Origin: CADEFX01 sp050260355
Lineage (GTDB): Bacteria > Pseudomonadota > Alphaproteobacteria > Rhizobiales > Hyphomicrobiaceae
NCBI GenBank assembly: GCA_050260355.1
Contig: JBLNBZ010000142.1
Span: forward strand, 1-63,893
Length of the DNA stretch: 63,893 nt
Direction of reading: 5' to 3'
Shown here: positions 44,278-53,681 of the stretch, piece by piece
Layout: each line of letters opens with the position of its first letter
Numbering within the stretch: position 1 is the stretch's first letter
Position numbers and translations under genes: made by a program
Notes under the pieces: model-generated
What the model was told of the DNA's origin: nothing
What the model saw: the letters and a program-made list of their open reading frames with translations, nothing else
Databases searched by the model: none

Positions 44278-44493
44278 GTGAAACGGACGTTCGAGGTTGG
44301 CGATCACGTGGCCTGGAATTCCGAGGCCGGGCGCGTGAGCGGGAGGATCGTGAGGGTCCACACGAAGGATGTGAACTACAAGGGCTACTGCCACCATGCG
44401 AGCCGTAGCGATCCTCAGTACGAAATCAAAAGCGATAAGACCGAGCACGTGGCCCTGCACAAGGGGAGGGCGCTGAAGCTCATTGGTCGCTGA
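44278..44493 (+). CDS. DUF2945 (hypervirulence-associated TUDOR domain) protein
   Basis: A 71-residue small protein starting at GTG 44278 (MKRTFEVGDHVAWNSEAG). The segments VGDHVAWNSEAGRVSGRIVRVHTKD and YEIKSDKTEHVALHKGRALKL are hallmarks of DUF2945, a small beta-barrel. It is divergent from the LysR gene. Function unknown. Confidence 0.8.
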   Translation: MKRTFEVGDHVAWNSEAGRVSGRIVRVHTKDVNYKGYCHHASRSDPQYEIKSDKTEHVALHKGRALKLIGR

Positions 44494-44539
44494 TGCGATG
44501 CGCCGCAACGGCGTCCGCGCTCAGGGTAAAGGTTTCGCG

Positions 44540-44977
44540 ATGACAATCTCCGCTTCCGTGTTGGCTGATGCCGTGCTTGGCACGAGCTCCGATGCCATCG
44601 TTGCCTGCGACAAGGACGGCATCATCCGATTTTGGAACCCGGGGGCGGAGCGCATCTTCGGCTTCACCAGCCGCGACGCGCTCGGGCAGTCGCTGGACAT
44701 CATCATTCCTGAGCGGCTGCGGGCGCGCCACTGGGAGGGCTATCGCCAGACCATGGCGACAGGGGAGAGCCGCTATGGCCACGGCGATGTCCTTGCCGTT
44801 CCAGGCATCCGCAAGGACGGGACAGGCCTCTCGCTCGAATTCACGATCGTCCCGCTTCGCGATCAGACGGGCCAGATGACCGGCTTGGCCGCGATCATGC
44901 GAGACGTCACGGCTCGCTTCGAGGAGACGCGTAGCTTGAGGCGAAAGCTCGCCGAAGCGAGCAAGCGCCCCGGTTGA
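44540..44977 (+). CDS. Stand-alone PAS domain protein
   Basis: A 145-residue protein that is essentially one PAS domain: SSDAIVACDKDGIIRFWNPGAERIFGFT at the start and EFTIVPLRDQTGQMTGLAAIMRDVTARFEE at the end, with a short helical tail. The ATG at 44540 has an AGGGTAAAGG site. Without an output domain it may act as a ligand or redox sensor partner for another protein. Confidence 0.82.
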   Translation: MTISASVLADAVLGTSSDAIVACDKDGIIRFWNPGAERIFGFTSRDALGQSLDIIIPERLRARHWEGYRQTMATGESRYGHGDVLAVPGIRKDGTGLSLEFTIVPLRDQTGQMTGLAAIMRDVTARFEETRSLRRKLAEASKRPG

Positions 44978-45007
44978 TGGACGCAAGCTCCGGGGCGATA
45001 TGCAAAT

Positions 45008-45589
45008 ATGGCCCACCCCTTCTTCACCATCGGACACTCGACCCGCTCGATCGACGACTTCGTCGAACTGTTGCGGGAGGCCGGGGTGCAGCTCGTCGTC
45101 GATGTCCGCACCGTTCCGCGATCGCGCACCAACCCTCAGTACAATGCCGACGTGCTGCCCGGGACACTGACCGCGTTCCAGATCGACTATGTTCACATGG
45201 CGGCCCTCGGTGGGCTGCGAGGCCATGCGCGCGACATCGCGCCCTCTGTGAACGACTTCTGGGACAACCAGAGCTTTCACAACTACGCCGACTATGCCAT
45301 GAGCGACGCCTTTCGCGCTGGCCTTGCCGAGCTGCGGGAGCGGGGCCACGCGCAGCCCTGCGCGGTGATGTGCGCCGAGTCCATGTGGTGGCGATGCCAT
45401 CGGCGCATCATCGCCGACTATCTGATCGCGGCTGGCGAAACGGTGTTTCACATTCTGCGCCCGGGCCATATCGAGCAGGCGCGGCCGACCCCGGCGGCGA
45501 GGCCCGGACCTGGCGAGACGCTGGTCTACCCCGCCGGCGGTTTGCACGCCTTCCTGGCTTGCGCGCCGGGCCGGTTAGGCAGAGGTTAA
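45008..45589 (+). CDS. DUF488 family protein
   Basis: A 193-residue protein of the DUF488 family: TIGHSTRSIDDFVELLREAGV, DVRTVPRSRTNPQYN, and the C-terminal CAESMWWRCHRRIIADYL segment with cysteines. The family is widespread and of uncertain function. It starts 30 bp after the PAS gene, possibly in one transcript. Confidence 0.85.
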   Translation: MAHPFFTIGHSTRSIDDFVELLREAGVQLVVDVRTVPRSRTNPQYNADVLPGTLTAFQIDYVHMAALGGLRGHARDIAPSVNDFWDNQSFHNYADYAMSDAFRAGLAELRERGHAQPCAVMCAESMWWRCHRRIIADYLIAAGETVFHILRPGHIEQARPTPAARPGPGETLVYPAGGLHAFLACAPGRLGRG

Positions 45590-45763
45590 GGGAGCCGCCA
45601 GCTATCGACATCGGTGCTTGCACCGAGCAAAAAGGATCGCTTGAAGCGCTGACCGCGCGCTGCAAGCATGGCCATCGTTTCGGCATTTCGCGCGTTGATC
45701 GATCGCGAAGCGCGATCAGGCCGGGGCATCAGCAACGACAGGAAAATCATCGTGAGCGCCATC

Positions 45764-46822
45764 ATGAGCAGGGCAGAAGCCTTCTGTAGCCGTTTCGGCC
45801 TCAGGGCACCGATCCTTCTTGCTCCAATGGCCGGCGCTTGTCCGCCGTCTCTGTCCATCGCGGTGGCGAATGCGGGTGGATTGGGCTCCTGCGGCGTCCT
45901 CCTGATGCAGCCGGAGGAAATTTTGGCGTGGGCGCGCGAGGTGCGGGCAAACAGCAACGGTGCCTTCCAGTTGAACAACTGGATCCCCGATCCGGCGCCG
46001 GTCCGTGACCCCGCGCACGAAGCAAAGGTGCGCGAATTCCTGGGCCGCTGGGGACCGCCGGTCGCGGCAGAGGCCGGCGATGTGAGGCCCCCGAGCTTTG
46101 CCGATCAATGCGAGGCCATGCTTGAAGCAGGCCCACCGATCGTCTCTTCCATCATGGGGCTTTATCCGCCTGAATTCGTCCGGAAATTGAAAGAGCGCGG
46201 CATTATCTGGTTCGCCACCTGTACCACGGTCGGCGAGGCGCGCGCCGCCGAGGCGGCCGGCGCCGACGTCATTGTTGCCCAGGGCGCCGAGGCGGGCGGC
46301 CATCGCGGCAGCTTCGATGCTGCCGACGCCGAGCGCAAGCTGATCGGCCTCTTCGCGCTTCTTCCGGCCATCGTCGACGCGGTGCGTGTCCCCGTCGTGG
46401 CGACCGGCGGAATAGCCGATGCGCGCGGCATCGCCGCGGCGCTCGTGCTCGGGGCGAGTGCCGCGCAGGTCGGAACGGGGTTCTTGCGGTGCCCGGAGGC
46501 GAAGATCCATCCGGCCTGGGCTGATGCTCTCGGGCGGGCCGCGCCGGAGGATACCATCGTCACCCGTGCTTTCAGCGGCCGCTCGGGGCGCAGCATCGCC
46601 ACCGACTACGCTAGAGCGGCCACGGCCGCCGATGCTCCGGCTCCGGCTCCGTATCCCGTTCAGCGCGGCCTCACCGCTGCGATGCGAGCCGCCGCCCAGA
46701 AGGAGGGCGATGTGCATCGCATGCAGGTTTGGGCCGGGCAATCAGCGGCGCTGGCGCAAGCTGCTCCGGCTGCGGAGGTGTTCCAGCAGCTCTGGGATGG
46801 GGCGAAGGCTTTGTTGGCGTAG
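45764..46822 (+). CDS. Nitronate monooxygenase (2-nitropropane dioxygenase) family
   Basis: A 352-residue FMN-dependent TIM-barrel enzyme that oxidises alkyl nitronates. Family motifs: APMAGACPPSLSIAVANAGGLGS near the N-terminus, the catalytic/FMN segment AQGAEAGGHRGSF, and VATGGIADARGIAAALVLGASAAQVGTGFL. ATG 45764 gives MSRAEAFCSRFG; a GTG at 45752 has a better ribosome binding site (AGGAAAA) and may be used instead. Confidence 0.87.
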   Translation: MSRAEAFCSRFGLRAPILLAPMAGACPPSLSIAVANAGGLGSCGVLLMQPEEILAWAREVRANSNGAFQLNNWIPDPAPVRDPAHEAKVREFLGRWGPPVAAEAGDVRPPSFADQCEAMLEAGPPIVSSIMGLYPPEFVRKLKERGIIWFATCTTVGEARAAEAAGADVIVAQGAEAGGHRGSFDAADAERKLIGLFALLPAIVDAVRVPVVATGGIADARGIAAALVLGASAAQVGTGFLRCPEAKIHPAWADALGRAAPEDTIVTRAFSGRSGRSIATDYARAATAADAPAPAPYPVQRGLTAAMRAAAQKEGDVHRMQVWAGQSAALAQAAPAAEVFQQLWDGAKALLA

Positions 46823-47125
46823 GAGTGCAGCGATCGCTGATGCGCTGTCCTTGATCAACTCCGATCACTCACGTGTGCAGCACAGCAGCGCCGCCGCACG
46901 CTCTCGAGCCGGCGATCGAAAATATAGCCGGCGACAAGACGACACCGAGGGTGTATGTGTTGATCGACGCGCAACACCGCGGATGCCCCAGCTCCGCATT
47001 CGCGGCCTTTCATCAGCCGATCATCGCACGTGTTGCGCCCTTGGGATTGATCGACGCTTGGTCGCGCGTGAGAAGATCTCCGCGTCGCCGAGACACCGCG
47101 CATAGCTTGCGCTTACGGGCATCAA
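46823..47125. other. Intergenic region
   Basis: No supported gene or hairpin was seen in these 303 bp; it presumably holds the promoter of the receiver-like gene. Confidence 0.4.
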
Positions 47126-47566
47126 ATGCAGAGCATCGGCCAGGCTGGCCGCGTCGTCCTTATCGTCGAGAACGAGCCTATCACGACATGCGATCTCGAA
47201 GCCGCCCTTCGCGCAGTCGGAGCAGCCGTGTTGAGATCGCCGAATCCGACTGCGGCGCTGGAAGCTGTACAGATCCATCACATTGCCGCCGCGGTATTGG
47301 TGCCTGCGATCGGCGTCGATGACTGCGCGGAGCTGTGCGCGACCCTGCGCGACCGCGACGTTCCGTTCATCTTCTGCACGACTCTTTCGCAGCCCGGGCT
47401 CGACCGTCCGGATACCAGCATCCTCGGCACGCCAGCCTCCGCAGACGCGGCCGTGCAGGCGCTGTCAGCGCTGATCGGCGCGCGCGAGGCGGTGCCGGCG
47501 CGAAGGGTCCGCCGCGCCACATTGCATCTGAATTGGAAATCGGGAGAAGCCAATGTCCGACGCTAA
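47126..47566 (+). CDS. Degenerate response-regulator receiver domain protein
   Basis: A 146-residue protein with the receiver-domain outline (VVLIVENEPITTCDLEAALRAVGA, then AAVLVPAIGVDDCAELC, VPFIFCTT). The phospho-accepting Asp expected after the third strand is missing (VPAIG), while the acidic pair near the first strand is reduced to ENE. It is thus likely a non-phosphorylated pseudo-receiver. It overlaps the next small gene by 14 bp. Confidence 0.75.
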   Translation: MQSIGQAGRVVLIVENEPITTCDLEAALRAVGAAVLRSPNPTAALEAVQIHHIAAAVLVPAIGVDDCAELCATLRDRDVPFIFCTTLSQPGLDRPDTSILGTPASADAAVQALSALIGAREAVPARRVRRATLHLNWKSGEANVRR

Positions 47567-47804
47567 CCGCCTCAATCTAGTAATGCCGCCAGTCGTTCTC
47601 AGCACTGCCGGTCACGCCTTCGATTTGGCCTGGCGCGAGATTGCGGGCAACTACGGTTCGCCTGCCGCCCGCACACGAGCGCGGGAGCGGCTCGCCCGCA
47701 TCATCCTGGCGAGCCCGCTGACTGAGGACTCGAGCGCCGAGGTTATCAAACAAGCGAGCATCGCCAGCATGACCGCCGCCGAAAGCAACTTCGCGAGAGA
47801 GTGA
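47553..47804 (+). CDS. Hypothetical protein, 83 residues
   Basis: Overlaps the receiver-like gene. Helical, with the segment AFDLAWREIAGNYGSPAARTRARERLARIIL similar to small proteins often seen in Rhizobiales stress loci. No function assigned. Confidence 0.65.
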   Translation: MSDANRLNLVMPPVVLSTAGHAFDLAWREIAGNYGSPAARTRARERLARIILASPLTEDSSAEVIKQASIASMTAAESNFARE

Positions 47805-47824
47805 GAGTAACAAGCGAGATCGCA

Positions 47825-47965
47825 ATGAATTATGTACCGATTTTCATTCCAGTGCTCTTGGCCCTCGCCCTCATTGCAGTGACGCTCTATCGTCCCCCGC
47901 CGGCTGAACGCTCCACCGCTGCGCCGAAAGCTGCAATGGTCTGCGTCACGCCTTCGTGTCGGTAG
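47825..47965 (+). CDS. Small single-helix membrane protein, 46 residues
   Basis: MNYVPIFIPVLLALALIAVT forms a membrane helix, followed by a short Pro/Ala-rich tail ending CVTPSCR. It starts 20 bp after the preceding gene. Function unknown. Confidence 0.5.
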   Translation: MNYVPIFIPVLLALALIAVTLYRPPPAERSTAAPKAAMVCVTPSCR

Positions 47966-48231
47966 GAAAATGTGACCGTATATCGCCGCGACCAAGTGCA
48001 AGTGACCGACATCTCACCAGGCGAGCCGCTCTCAACGTCGGCGACTCTCCTTGCACATCGGCACAGAACATCCCATATAGAGATAGCCGGGTGCGCCTTT
48101 TCGGGTGCGCCCTCATGATATGCGGTTGCGCTGAGCCTTCGGGCGTTTGCCTTTTCCCACATCAGAGCTACCGGGCCGAGCGTGCGGCCCAGTTGATCGG
48201 CTTTATCACGCTCTACGGGAAAGGATCCCAT

Positions 48232-48444
48232 ATGCGAACGACAGGCACAGTAAAGTTCTTCAATTCGGCTAAAGGATTTGGCTTCATCCAGCCCGAGAAC
48301 GGCGACAAGGACGTGTTCGTCCACGCCACGGCGCTCGAAGCGGCAGGCATCGCCTCGCTCAACGAGGGCGACAAGGTCAGCTTCGTGCTGGAGGACGACA
48401 GAAAAGGTCGCGGCAAGCAAGCCGGACAAGTCCAGAAAGAATAG
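48232..48444 (+). CDS. Cold-shock domain protein (CspA family)
   Basis: A 70-residue single cold-shock domain that binds single-stranded RNA/DNA. RNP1 KGFGFIQP and RNP2 DVFVHATAL are intact. A 266-bp upstream region could give the long leader typical of csp genes. AAGGATCCCAT precedes the ATG. Confidence 0.93.
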   Translation: MRTTGTVKFFNSAKGFGFIQPENGDKDVFVHATALEAAGIASLNEGDKVSFVLEDDRKGRGKQAGQVQKE

Positions 48445-48478
48445 TTCCTCAGCCATCGGTTGAGGGATGTGAACTCGA

Positions 48479-48509
48479 GCGCCGCCGGGGTCCACCTGGC
48501 GGCGCCTTT
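48479..48509 (+). terminator. Terminator after the cold-shock gene
   Basis: GCGCCGCC (48479-48486) pairs perfectly with GGCGGCGC (48498-48505) and is followed by CTTTG. It lies 34 bp after the cold-shock stop. Confidence 0.65.
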
Positions 48510-48541
48510 GGCACTTGAGCCTAACCATTCGAGGTACAAAG

Positions 48542-48940
48542 ATGAGTACTGTTTCTGCACGGCGCAGGGCCCTGCGTGGCACCAAACGTACGTGCCAACA
48601 GTGCGAGGCCCGCTTCTACGATCTCGCACGCAGTCCGATCGTGTGCCCAATGTGCGGGGCGCACTATATTCTGCCACCTGAGCCGATCGCCCAGGCAAGC
48701 GCGCGTGTAGCACCGTTTCAGAGCAAGACCGGATGGCGCAGGGGGCGCGCTCAACCGGTGCTGCCGGTGGTTGATCCCGAGCAGGCACAGCCTCCCGGCA
48801 TCGCGCCCATCGAGGACGAGACGGAGGAGGACGCCATCTCGGCTTCCGAGGACGCCGAGGACAATATTGTTCCGGAGCAGGATGACTCTGATATACTCGG
48901 CGTCATTGATGATGATGCCGCGGACGCCACGGGGCCATGA
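48542..48940 (+). CDS. TIGR02300 family protein
   Basis: A 132-residue protein with a zinc-ribbon-like N-terminus (GTKRTCQQCEARFYDLARSPIVCPMCG) and a long acidic C-terminal tail (EDETEEDAISASEDAED). The FYDL-R-P-I-x-CP pattern is the signature of the alphaproteobacterial family TIGR02300, of unknown function. Confidence 0.85.
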   Translation: MSTVSARRRALRGTKRTCQQCEARFYDLARSPIVCPMCGAHYILPPEPIAQASARVAPFQSKTGWRRGRAQPVLPVVDPEQAQPPGIAPIEDETEEDAISASEDAEDNIVPEQDDSDILGVIDDDAADATGP

Positions 48941-48986
48941 TGGCGGCGGCGACGCATTTCCTAGGGGCACCGACAACGGGATCATC

Positions 48987-50018
48987 TTGAGCAACACCGA
49001 CGCACTTGCCAACGCCGGCGCCGCGCGCGACTGGCTGCGGACCCTCAACGTTTATCGCCAGCCAAGCCACCTACGCAGTCTGTTCGAGATTGTGATCACG
49101 GCCGCGCCGTTTGCGCTGCTGTGGTTCGTGATGTGGCTCTGCCTGCAGTGGAGCTATCTGCTCAGCCTCGCCATCGCGCTTCCTGCGGCGGGCTTCCTGG
49201 TGCGGCTCTTCATGATCCAGCACGACTGTGGCCATGGCTCCTTTTTTCGCCGGCGCTGGGCAAATGACTGGGCAGGTCGCGCCATCGGCGTCTTGACCTT
49301 GACGCCGTATGACTACTGGCGGCGCAGCCACGCGGTGCATCACGCAAGCTCGGGAAATCTCGACCGCCGCGGCGTCGGAGACATCGCAACTCTCACCGTC
49401 GCCGAATATCTCGCGTTGCCTCGCTGGCGGCGCCTCATTTATCGGCTCTACCGCCACCCCGTCGTGATGTTCGGCATCGGACCGGCCTATCTGTTTCTGG
49501 TCCAGCACAGGTTCCCCTCGCACGGAGCCCTGACGAGCTGGCGAACCTGGCTCAGTCCCATGGCAACCAATGTGGCGATCGCCCTGCTTGCGGCGGCCGT
49601 CATATGGCTTGTGGGTGTGCGCCCGTTTCTGCTCGTGCAGCTCCCGATCATTCTGCTTGCCGCATCGATCGGCGTTTGGCTGTTCTACGTTCAGCATCAG
49701 TTCGAGGAGACGGTCTGGGCCAAGGACAGCGCATGGTCGGTCCACGACGCCGCCCTGCATGGCAGCTCCCACTACGACCTGCCGATGGTCTTGCGCTGGT
49801 TCACGGCGAACATCGGCGTCCACCACGTGCATCACCTGTGCAGCCGCATCCCTTTCTACCGGCTCGACCGCGTATTGCGGGATCATCCCGAGCTCAAGGA
49901 CGTGGGGCGGATCACCCTTCTCGACAGCTTCGCCTGTGTGCGCCTGACGCTGTGGGACGAGGAGCGGCAGCGCATGATTTCATTTCGCGATCTGCGCGAC
50001 CTTGGGCGCGGCAGCTGA
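48987..50018 (+). CDS. Fatty acid desaturase family protein
   Basis: A 343-residue membrane di-iron enzyme. The histidine boxes are HDCGHGSF near residue 75, HAVHHASSG near 110 and GVHHVHHLC near 285, with hydrophobic helices between them. No in-frame ATG fits; TTG 48987 is the likely start, though the true one could differ. It lies 46 bp after the TIGR02300 gene. Confidence 0.87.
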   Translation: MSNTDALANAGAARDWLRTLNVYRQPSHLRSLFEIVITAAPFALLWFVMWLCLQWSYLLSLAIALPAAGFLVRLFMIQHDCGHGSFFRRRWANDWAGRAIGVLTLTPYDYWRRSHAVHHASSGNLDRRGVGDIATLTVAEYLALPRWRRLIYRLYRHPVVMFGIGPAYLFLVQHRFPSHGALTSWRTWLSPMATNVAIALLAAAVIWLVGVRPFLLVQLPIILLAASIGVWLFYVQHQFEETVWAKDSAWSVHDAALHGSSHYDLPMVLRWFTANIGVHHVHHLCSRIPFYRLDRVLRDHPELKDVGRITLLDSFACVRLTLWDEERQRMISFRDLRDLGRGS

Positions 50019-50239
50019 TACTGGTGGACCGTCCTTCCCGCGGATCAGCGCGCCCCGCACGACCGGTCTGAGGCGGCCGGCGGACATGCCAGCCCGTCGG
50101 GATCTGCGGCCCTCGTGTCGAGCACCCACCGCTCGGCATCTGCCCTGCGGCCTACAACGGCTCCCCGGATTTTGGAAGGCAGTTGCGCGAAACTCGCCCA
50201 TGTCGTCCGCCTGCCGCCTGTCGTATACATGCTCGCGAA

Positions 50240-51241
50240 ATGCGAAGAAGCCAGCAGCATAGATTCTGCGTCGCGCCCATGATGGACTGGACGGACCGGC
50301 ATTGCCGTTTCCTCCACCGCCTGCTGTCGCAGCACGCACTGCTCTACACCGAGATGGTGACGGCCGAGGCCATTCTGCATGGCAATCGCGACATGCTCCT
50401 CGCCTTTAATCCGCAAGAGCATCCTGTGGCGCTGCAACTCGGCGGTGCCGATCCCGCGCGCCTGGCCGAGGCTGCGGCGATCGGCGAGGACTACGGCTAC
50501 GACGAGATCAACCTCAACGTCGGCTGCCCCTCCGATCGCGTGCAGGGCGGGCATTTCGGCGCCTGCCTGATGGCCGAGCCTGGCCGCGTCGCGGATTGCA
50601 TCGTCGCCATGGCCTCGCGTGTGCGCCTTCCCGTCACCGTCAAGTGCCGCCTCGGCATCGACGATCAGGACAGCGAGGCCGACCTCGAGCGATTTGTCAC
50701 CACGGTCGCCGCGGCCGGCTGCCGCACGTTCATCGTGCATGCGCGCAAGGCGTGGCTGCAGGGACTCTCGCCCAAGCAGAACCGGGAGATTCCGCCGCTC
50801 GATCATGCACGGGTGTGGCGGCTCAAAGCCGCGCACCCGGAGCTCGTGATCGTGCTCAACGGCGGTCTCGGCTCGTTGGACGAGGCGGAGGCGCACCTGG
50901 GGCACGTCGACGGCGTGATGCTCGGCCGCGCCGCTTACCACACACCCGACATCCTCGCCGACGTTGACCGCCGTTTCTGGGGGGAGGCTCGGACTCCGCT
51001 CACGCGCGCCGAGGTGCTCGAGGCGCTGATACCTTACGCCGAGCAGCACCTGGCCCGCGGTGGCCGCCTGAACAACATTGCGCGCCACGTGCTCGGGCTC
51101 TATCACGGGCAGCCGCGTGCCCGCGCGTTCCGGCGCTACTTGAGTGAGAATGCGGTGGGGGCCGCCGCCGACGTTCGCGTGCTGCGCGAGGCGATCGCCA
51201 TTGCAGAGGGCGCGCCCCATCGGGCCATTGCTGCCGAGTAG
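50240..51241 (+). CDS. dusA: tRNA-dihydrouridine(20/20a) synthase DusA
   Basis: A 333-residue FMN enzyme that reduces uridine 20/20a of tRNA. Motifs are FCVAPMMDWTDRHCRFLHRLLS (DusA-typical), LNVGCPSDRVQGGHFGACLM with the catalytic Cys, VHARKAWLQGLSPKQNREIPPL and LNGGLGS. The ATG at 50240 is followed by MRRSQQHRFCVAPMM and is the most likely start. Confidence 0.93.
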   Translation: MRRSQQHRFCVAPMMDWTDRHCRFLHRLLSQHALLYTEMVTAEAILHGNRDMLLAFNPQEHPVALQLGGADPARLAEAAAIGEDYGYDEINLNVGCPSDRVQGGHFGACLMAEPGRVADCIVAMASRVRLPVTVKCRLGIDDQDSEADLERFVTTVAAAGCRTFIVHARKAWLQGLSPKQNREIPPLDHARVWRLKAAHPELVIVLNGGLGSLDEAEAHLGHVDGVMLGRAAYHTPDILADVDRRFWGEARTPLTRAEVLEALIPYAEQHLARGGRLNNIARHVLGLYHGQPRARAFRRYLSENAVGAAADVRVLREAIAIAEGAPHRAIAAE

Positions 51242-51252
51242 GGCTGATAAAA

Positions 51253-52083
51253 ATGGAAACGGGCATCTCTCTCGGTCAGCTGGCCGCGGTCGCTCTCGCG
51301 TTGGTCGCGGCGGGCGTGCTGACCGGGTTTCTCGCCGGCATGCTCGGCGTCGGCGGCGGCGGCATCGTGGCGCCTGTGCTCTACGAGGTGTTCGGCGCCG
51401 TCGGGGTCGACCCTTCCGTGCGCATGCATCTCGCCATCGGCACATCCCTGGCCGTCATGGTTCCGACCACCATGCGCTCGTTCATGGCCCATAAGGCGCG
51501 CGGAGGCGTCGACCTGGTCGCCTGGCGGCGCTTAGGGCCTGCCGTTGTGGTGGGCGTCGCGGTTGGCTCCGCCGTCGCGCGCTTCGCGCCGGGCGGCGCA
51601 CTGAAAATCCTCTGGGTGATCTTCGCCACCAGCATGTCGGCGAAGCTGGTGTTCGGACGCAGCGACTGGCGGCTCGGCGACGATCTGCCGAAGAGCTGGC
51701 TGGTCGAGGCCTATGGAGCGCTCGTCGGTGCCATCTCCACGCTGCTGTCCGTCGGCGGGGGCGCCTTCATCACCATGCTGCTGACGCTGTACGGACGCAG
51801 CATGCAGACTGCAGTCGGAACCTCCGCAGGGATCGGCATGCTCGTTGCTCTTCCCGGAACGCTCGGCCTGATGTGGGCGGGTTGGGGGCAGCCGAACCTG
51901 CCGCCGTTGTCGGTGGGCTACGTGAGCCTGCTGGGCGCCGCATTGCTCATTCCGAGCAGCGTTCTCGTCGCCCCCTTGGGCGCCCGCGTGGCGCACGGCA
52001 TCTCGCGGCGTACCCTGGAGCTGGCCTTCGCAGCGCTCCTGTCCACCGCCGGCTTGCGCTTCCTGTTGAGCCTCATCATGTAA
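51253..52083 (+). CDS. TauE/SafE family sulfite/sulfonate exporter-like protein
   Basis: A 276-residue membrane protein with about eight hydrophobic helices and two inverted GMLGVGGGGIVAPVLY-type and LLSVGGGAFITMLL motifs, typical of the TauE/SafE/YfcA family of anion carriers. It starts 11 bp after dusA. The transported ion is not known. Confidence 0.87.
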   Translation: METGISLGQLAAVALALVAAGVLTGFLAGMLGVGGGGIVAPVLYEVFGAVGVDPSVRMHLAIGTSLAVMVPTTMRSFMAHKARGGVDLVAWRRLGPAVVVGVAVGSAVARFAPGGALKILWVIFATSMSAKLVFGRSDWRLGDDLPKSWLVEAYGALVGAISTLLSVGGGAFITMLLTLYGRSMQTAVGTSAGIGMLVALPGTLGLMWAGWGQPNLPPLSVGYVSLLGAALLIPSSVLVAPLGARVAHGISRRTLELAFAALLSTAGLRFLLSLIM

Positions 52084-52141
52084 TTCGAGGCGTCCGGCAA
52101 CGCCAGGTGGTGCGGGCCTGGGCTGCGACTGGGTAGGGAGC

Positions 52142-52822
52142 ATGCGCATGCGGTGGCGTGGAGGCATTCTGGTCGGTCTTGCTCTCATCGCGAGCGCACA
52201 CCTTTCACCGGCCATGGCGCAGCAGAGCGCAGCCGCGTCGCTGCCGCCGGCCTTCGGCCCGAGCGAGCCGAAGGTGGAGCCGCTGAAGGGCGACGACGGG
52301 CTCTATACGCAGAGCTGGTACGTGCAGTCGTTTCTGGACCTGAGGGACGACTTCCGCGAAGCCAGCGCCGAGGGCAAGCGCTTCGCTGTCATCTTCGAGC
52401 AGAGGGGCTGCATCTATTGCACGAAGATGCATACGGAGGTTTTGGCCCACAAGTTCATCAACGACTACGTCCGCGATAACTTCCGCATCGTGCAGCTCGA
52501 CCTGTGGGGCGCGCGCGAGGTGACGGATTTCGACGGCCAGAAGATGCCCGAGAAGCGGCTGGCCGAGCGCTGGGGCGTGCTGTTCACGCCGACGATCGTC
52601 TTCTTCAAGGACGATCTCGGCGCGCTCAACGGCGCGTGGGGTCCGCCGCTCGAGGTGGCGCGCATGCAACTCGGCATCGGGCCGGGCACGTTCTACGACA
52701 TGTTCGTGTGGATCAGGGCCAAGCTCTACGAGCAGGACCGCAACTTCCAGCGCTTCCACATCCAGCGCTATGCCGAGCGGGACGCTGCGGCCAAAGCCCA
52801 GGGCAACACCACCAGCGACTGA
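52142..52822 (+). CDS. Exported thioredoxin-fold protein (SoxW-like)
   Basis: A 226-residue protein with a signal peptide (GILVGLALIASAHLSPAMA) and a thioredoxin fold. The redox motif is GCIYCTKMH near residue 99, with cis-Pro in FTPTIVFF. It resembles SoxW and related periplasmic thioredoxins that keep sulfur-oxidation proteins reduced. The TauE/SafE gene just upstream fits a sulfur theme. Confidence 0.82.
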   Translation: MRMRWRGGILVGLALIASAHLSPAMAQQSAAASLPPAFGPSEPKVEPLKGDDGLYTQSWYVQSFLDLRDDFREASAEGKRFAVIFEQRGCIYCTKMHTEVLAHKFINDYVRDNFRIVQLDLWGAREVTDFDGQKMPEKRLAERWGVLFTPTIVFFKDDLGALNGAWGPPLEVARMQLGIGPGTFYDMFVWIRAKLYEQDRNFQRFHIQRYAERDAAAKAQGNTTSD

Positions 52823-52837
52823 CGACGTCTTGCCAGC

Positions 52838-53464
52838 CTACGCCGGCTGGAAGATGAGCCGGATCAGATCGCGGTAGAGCAGCACTTGCTTGGGCAGGAT
52901 GGCCGGGTCCTGAAACACCTTCCCCATGATGATGCCGCCGTCGACGAGCGCGTTGGCCATATCCGCAAGCTCATCGATGTCGATGGCAATGCGCGGCGGA
53001 TAGCGCGCTGCGATCAGCTCGAGCCGGTCGCGGAAGCGCTTGCGCCAGCCATCGACGCCGGCGCGCGTCAGATCGCGGATGTCGCCGTTGAAGAGCTGAT
53101 CCTGATAGCAGAAGGAGGCGACGAGGCAGCCTGGATGCCCGCCCGGCAGATCCGCCAGCAGCTCGGCGAACAGCTTCAGGCTGACCAGGAAGCCATGCAG
53201 CGGGTCATCGTTGAGCTCGTCGGCGCGACCCATGATGTCATCGAGGATCGCGTCGTTGGCCGCGATGTAGCGCTGCATGAGCGACTTGGCGAGATCGGTC
53301 TTGTCCTTGAAGTGATAGAAGAACCCGCTCTTGGTGATGCCCGCGGCGGCTATGAGCTCGTCAATTGACGTCGCGGAGAACCCCTTTTGCAGAACCGCGG
53401 CCTCGGCGATGTCGAGGAGGCGCTCGCGTGTGTCGCTCCGCTTGCGGGGTGTCTCTTTCAGCAT
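52838..53464 (-). CDS. TetR-family transcriptional regulator
   Basis: A 208-residue repressor with an N-terminal helix-turn-helix (RERLLDIAEAAVLQKGFSATSIDELIAAAGITKSGFFYHFKDK) and a helical ligand-binding C-terminal half. ATG 53464 is preferred; another in-frame ATG lies five codons upstream. It is convergent with the thioredoxin-like gene. Target unknown. Confidence 0.88.
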   Translation of the reverse strand: MLKETPRKRSDTRERLLDIAEAAVLQKGFSATSIDELIAAAGITKSGFFYHFKDKTDLAKSLMQRYIAANDAILDDIMGRADELNDDPLHGFLVSLKLFAELLADLPGGHPGCLVASFCYQDQLFNGDIRDLTRAGVDGWRKRFRDRLELIAARYPPRIAIDIDELADMANALVDGGIIMGKVFQDPAILPKQVLLYRDLIRLIFQPA

Positions 53465-53681
53465 GGCGAACTGTACCAATGGTCAACTTTTGCGTGCTGC
53501 ACCGCGCGCCGAGGATCGACCTTCGGCCTAGAAATCGATCCAACCTATTGAAATCTAAAGTCAGTTTTTTGTGACCGCGACCTTACCACGGGTCTTCTGG
53601 CGGCGCAAAGGCCGTTGCTTCATCTGTTCGCGTATCGAACCGGCCACGCGCGGCCCGGGCAAACAGAACATTGGAGACGAC

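Noticed and set aside
46873..47322. Open plus-strand frame before and across the receiver-like gene
   Set aside because: Arg/Ser-rich out-of-frame translation, overlapping a better-supported gene.
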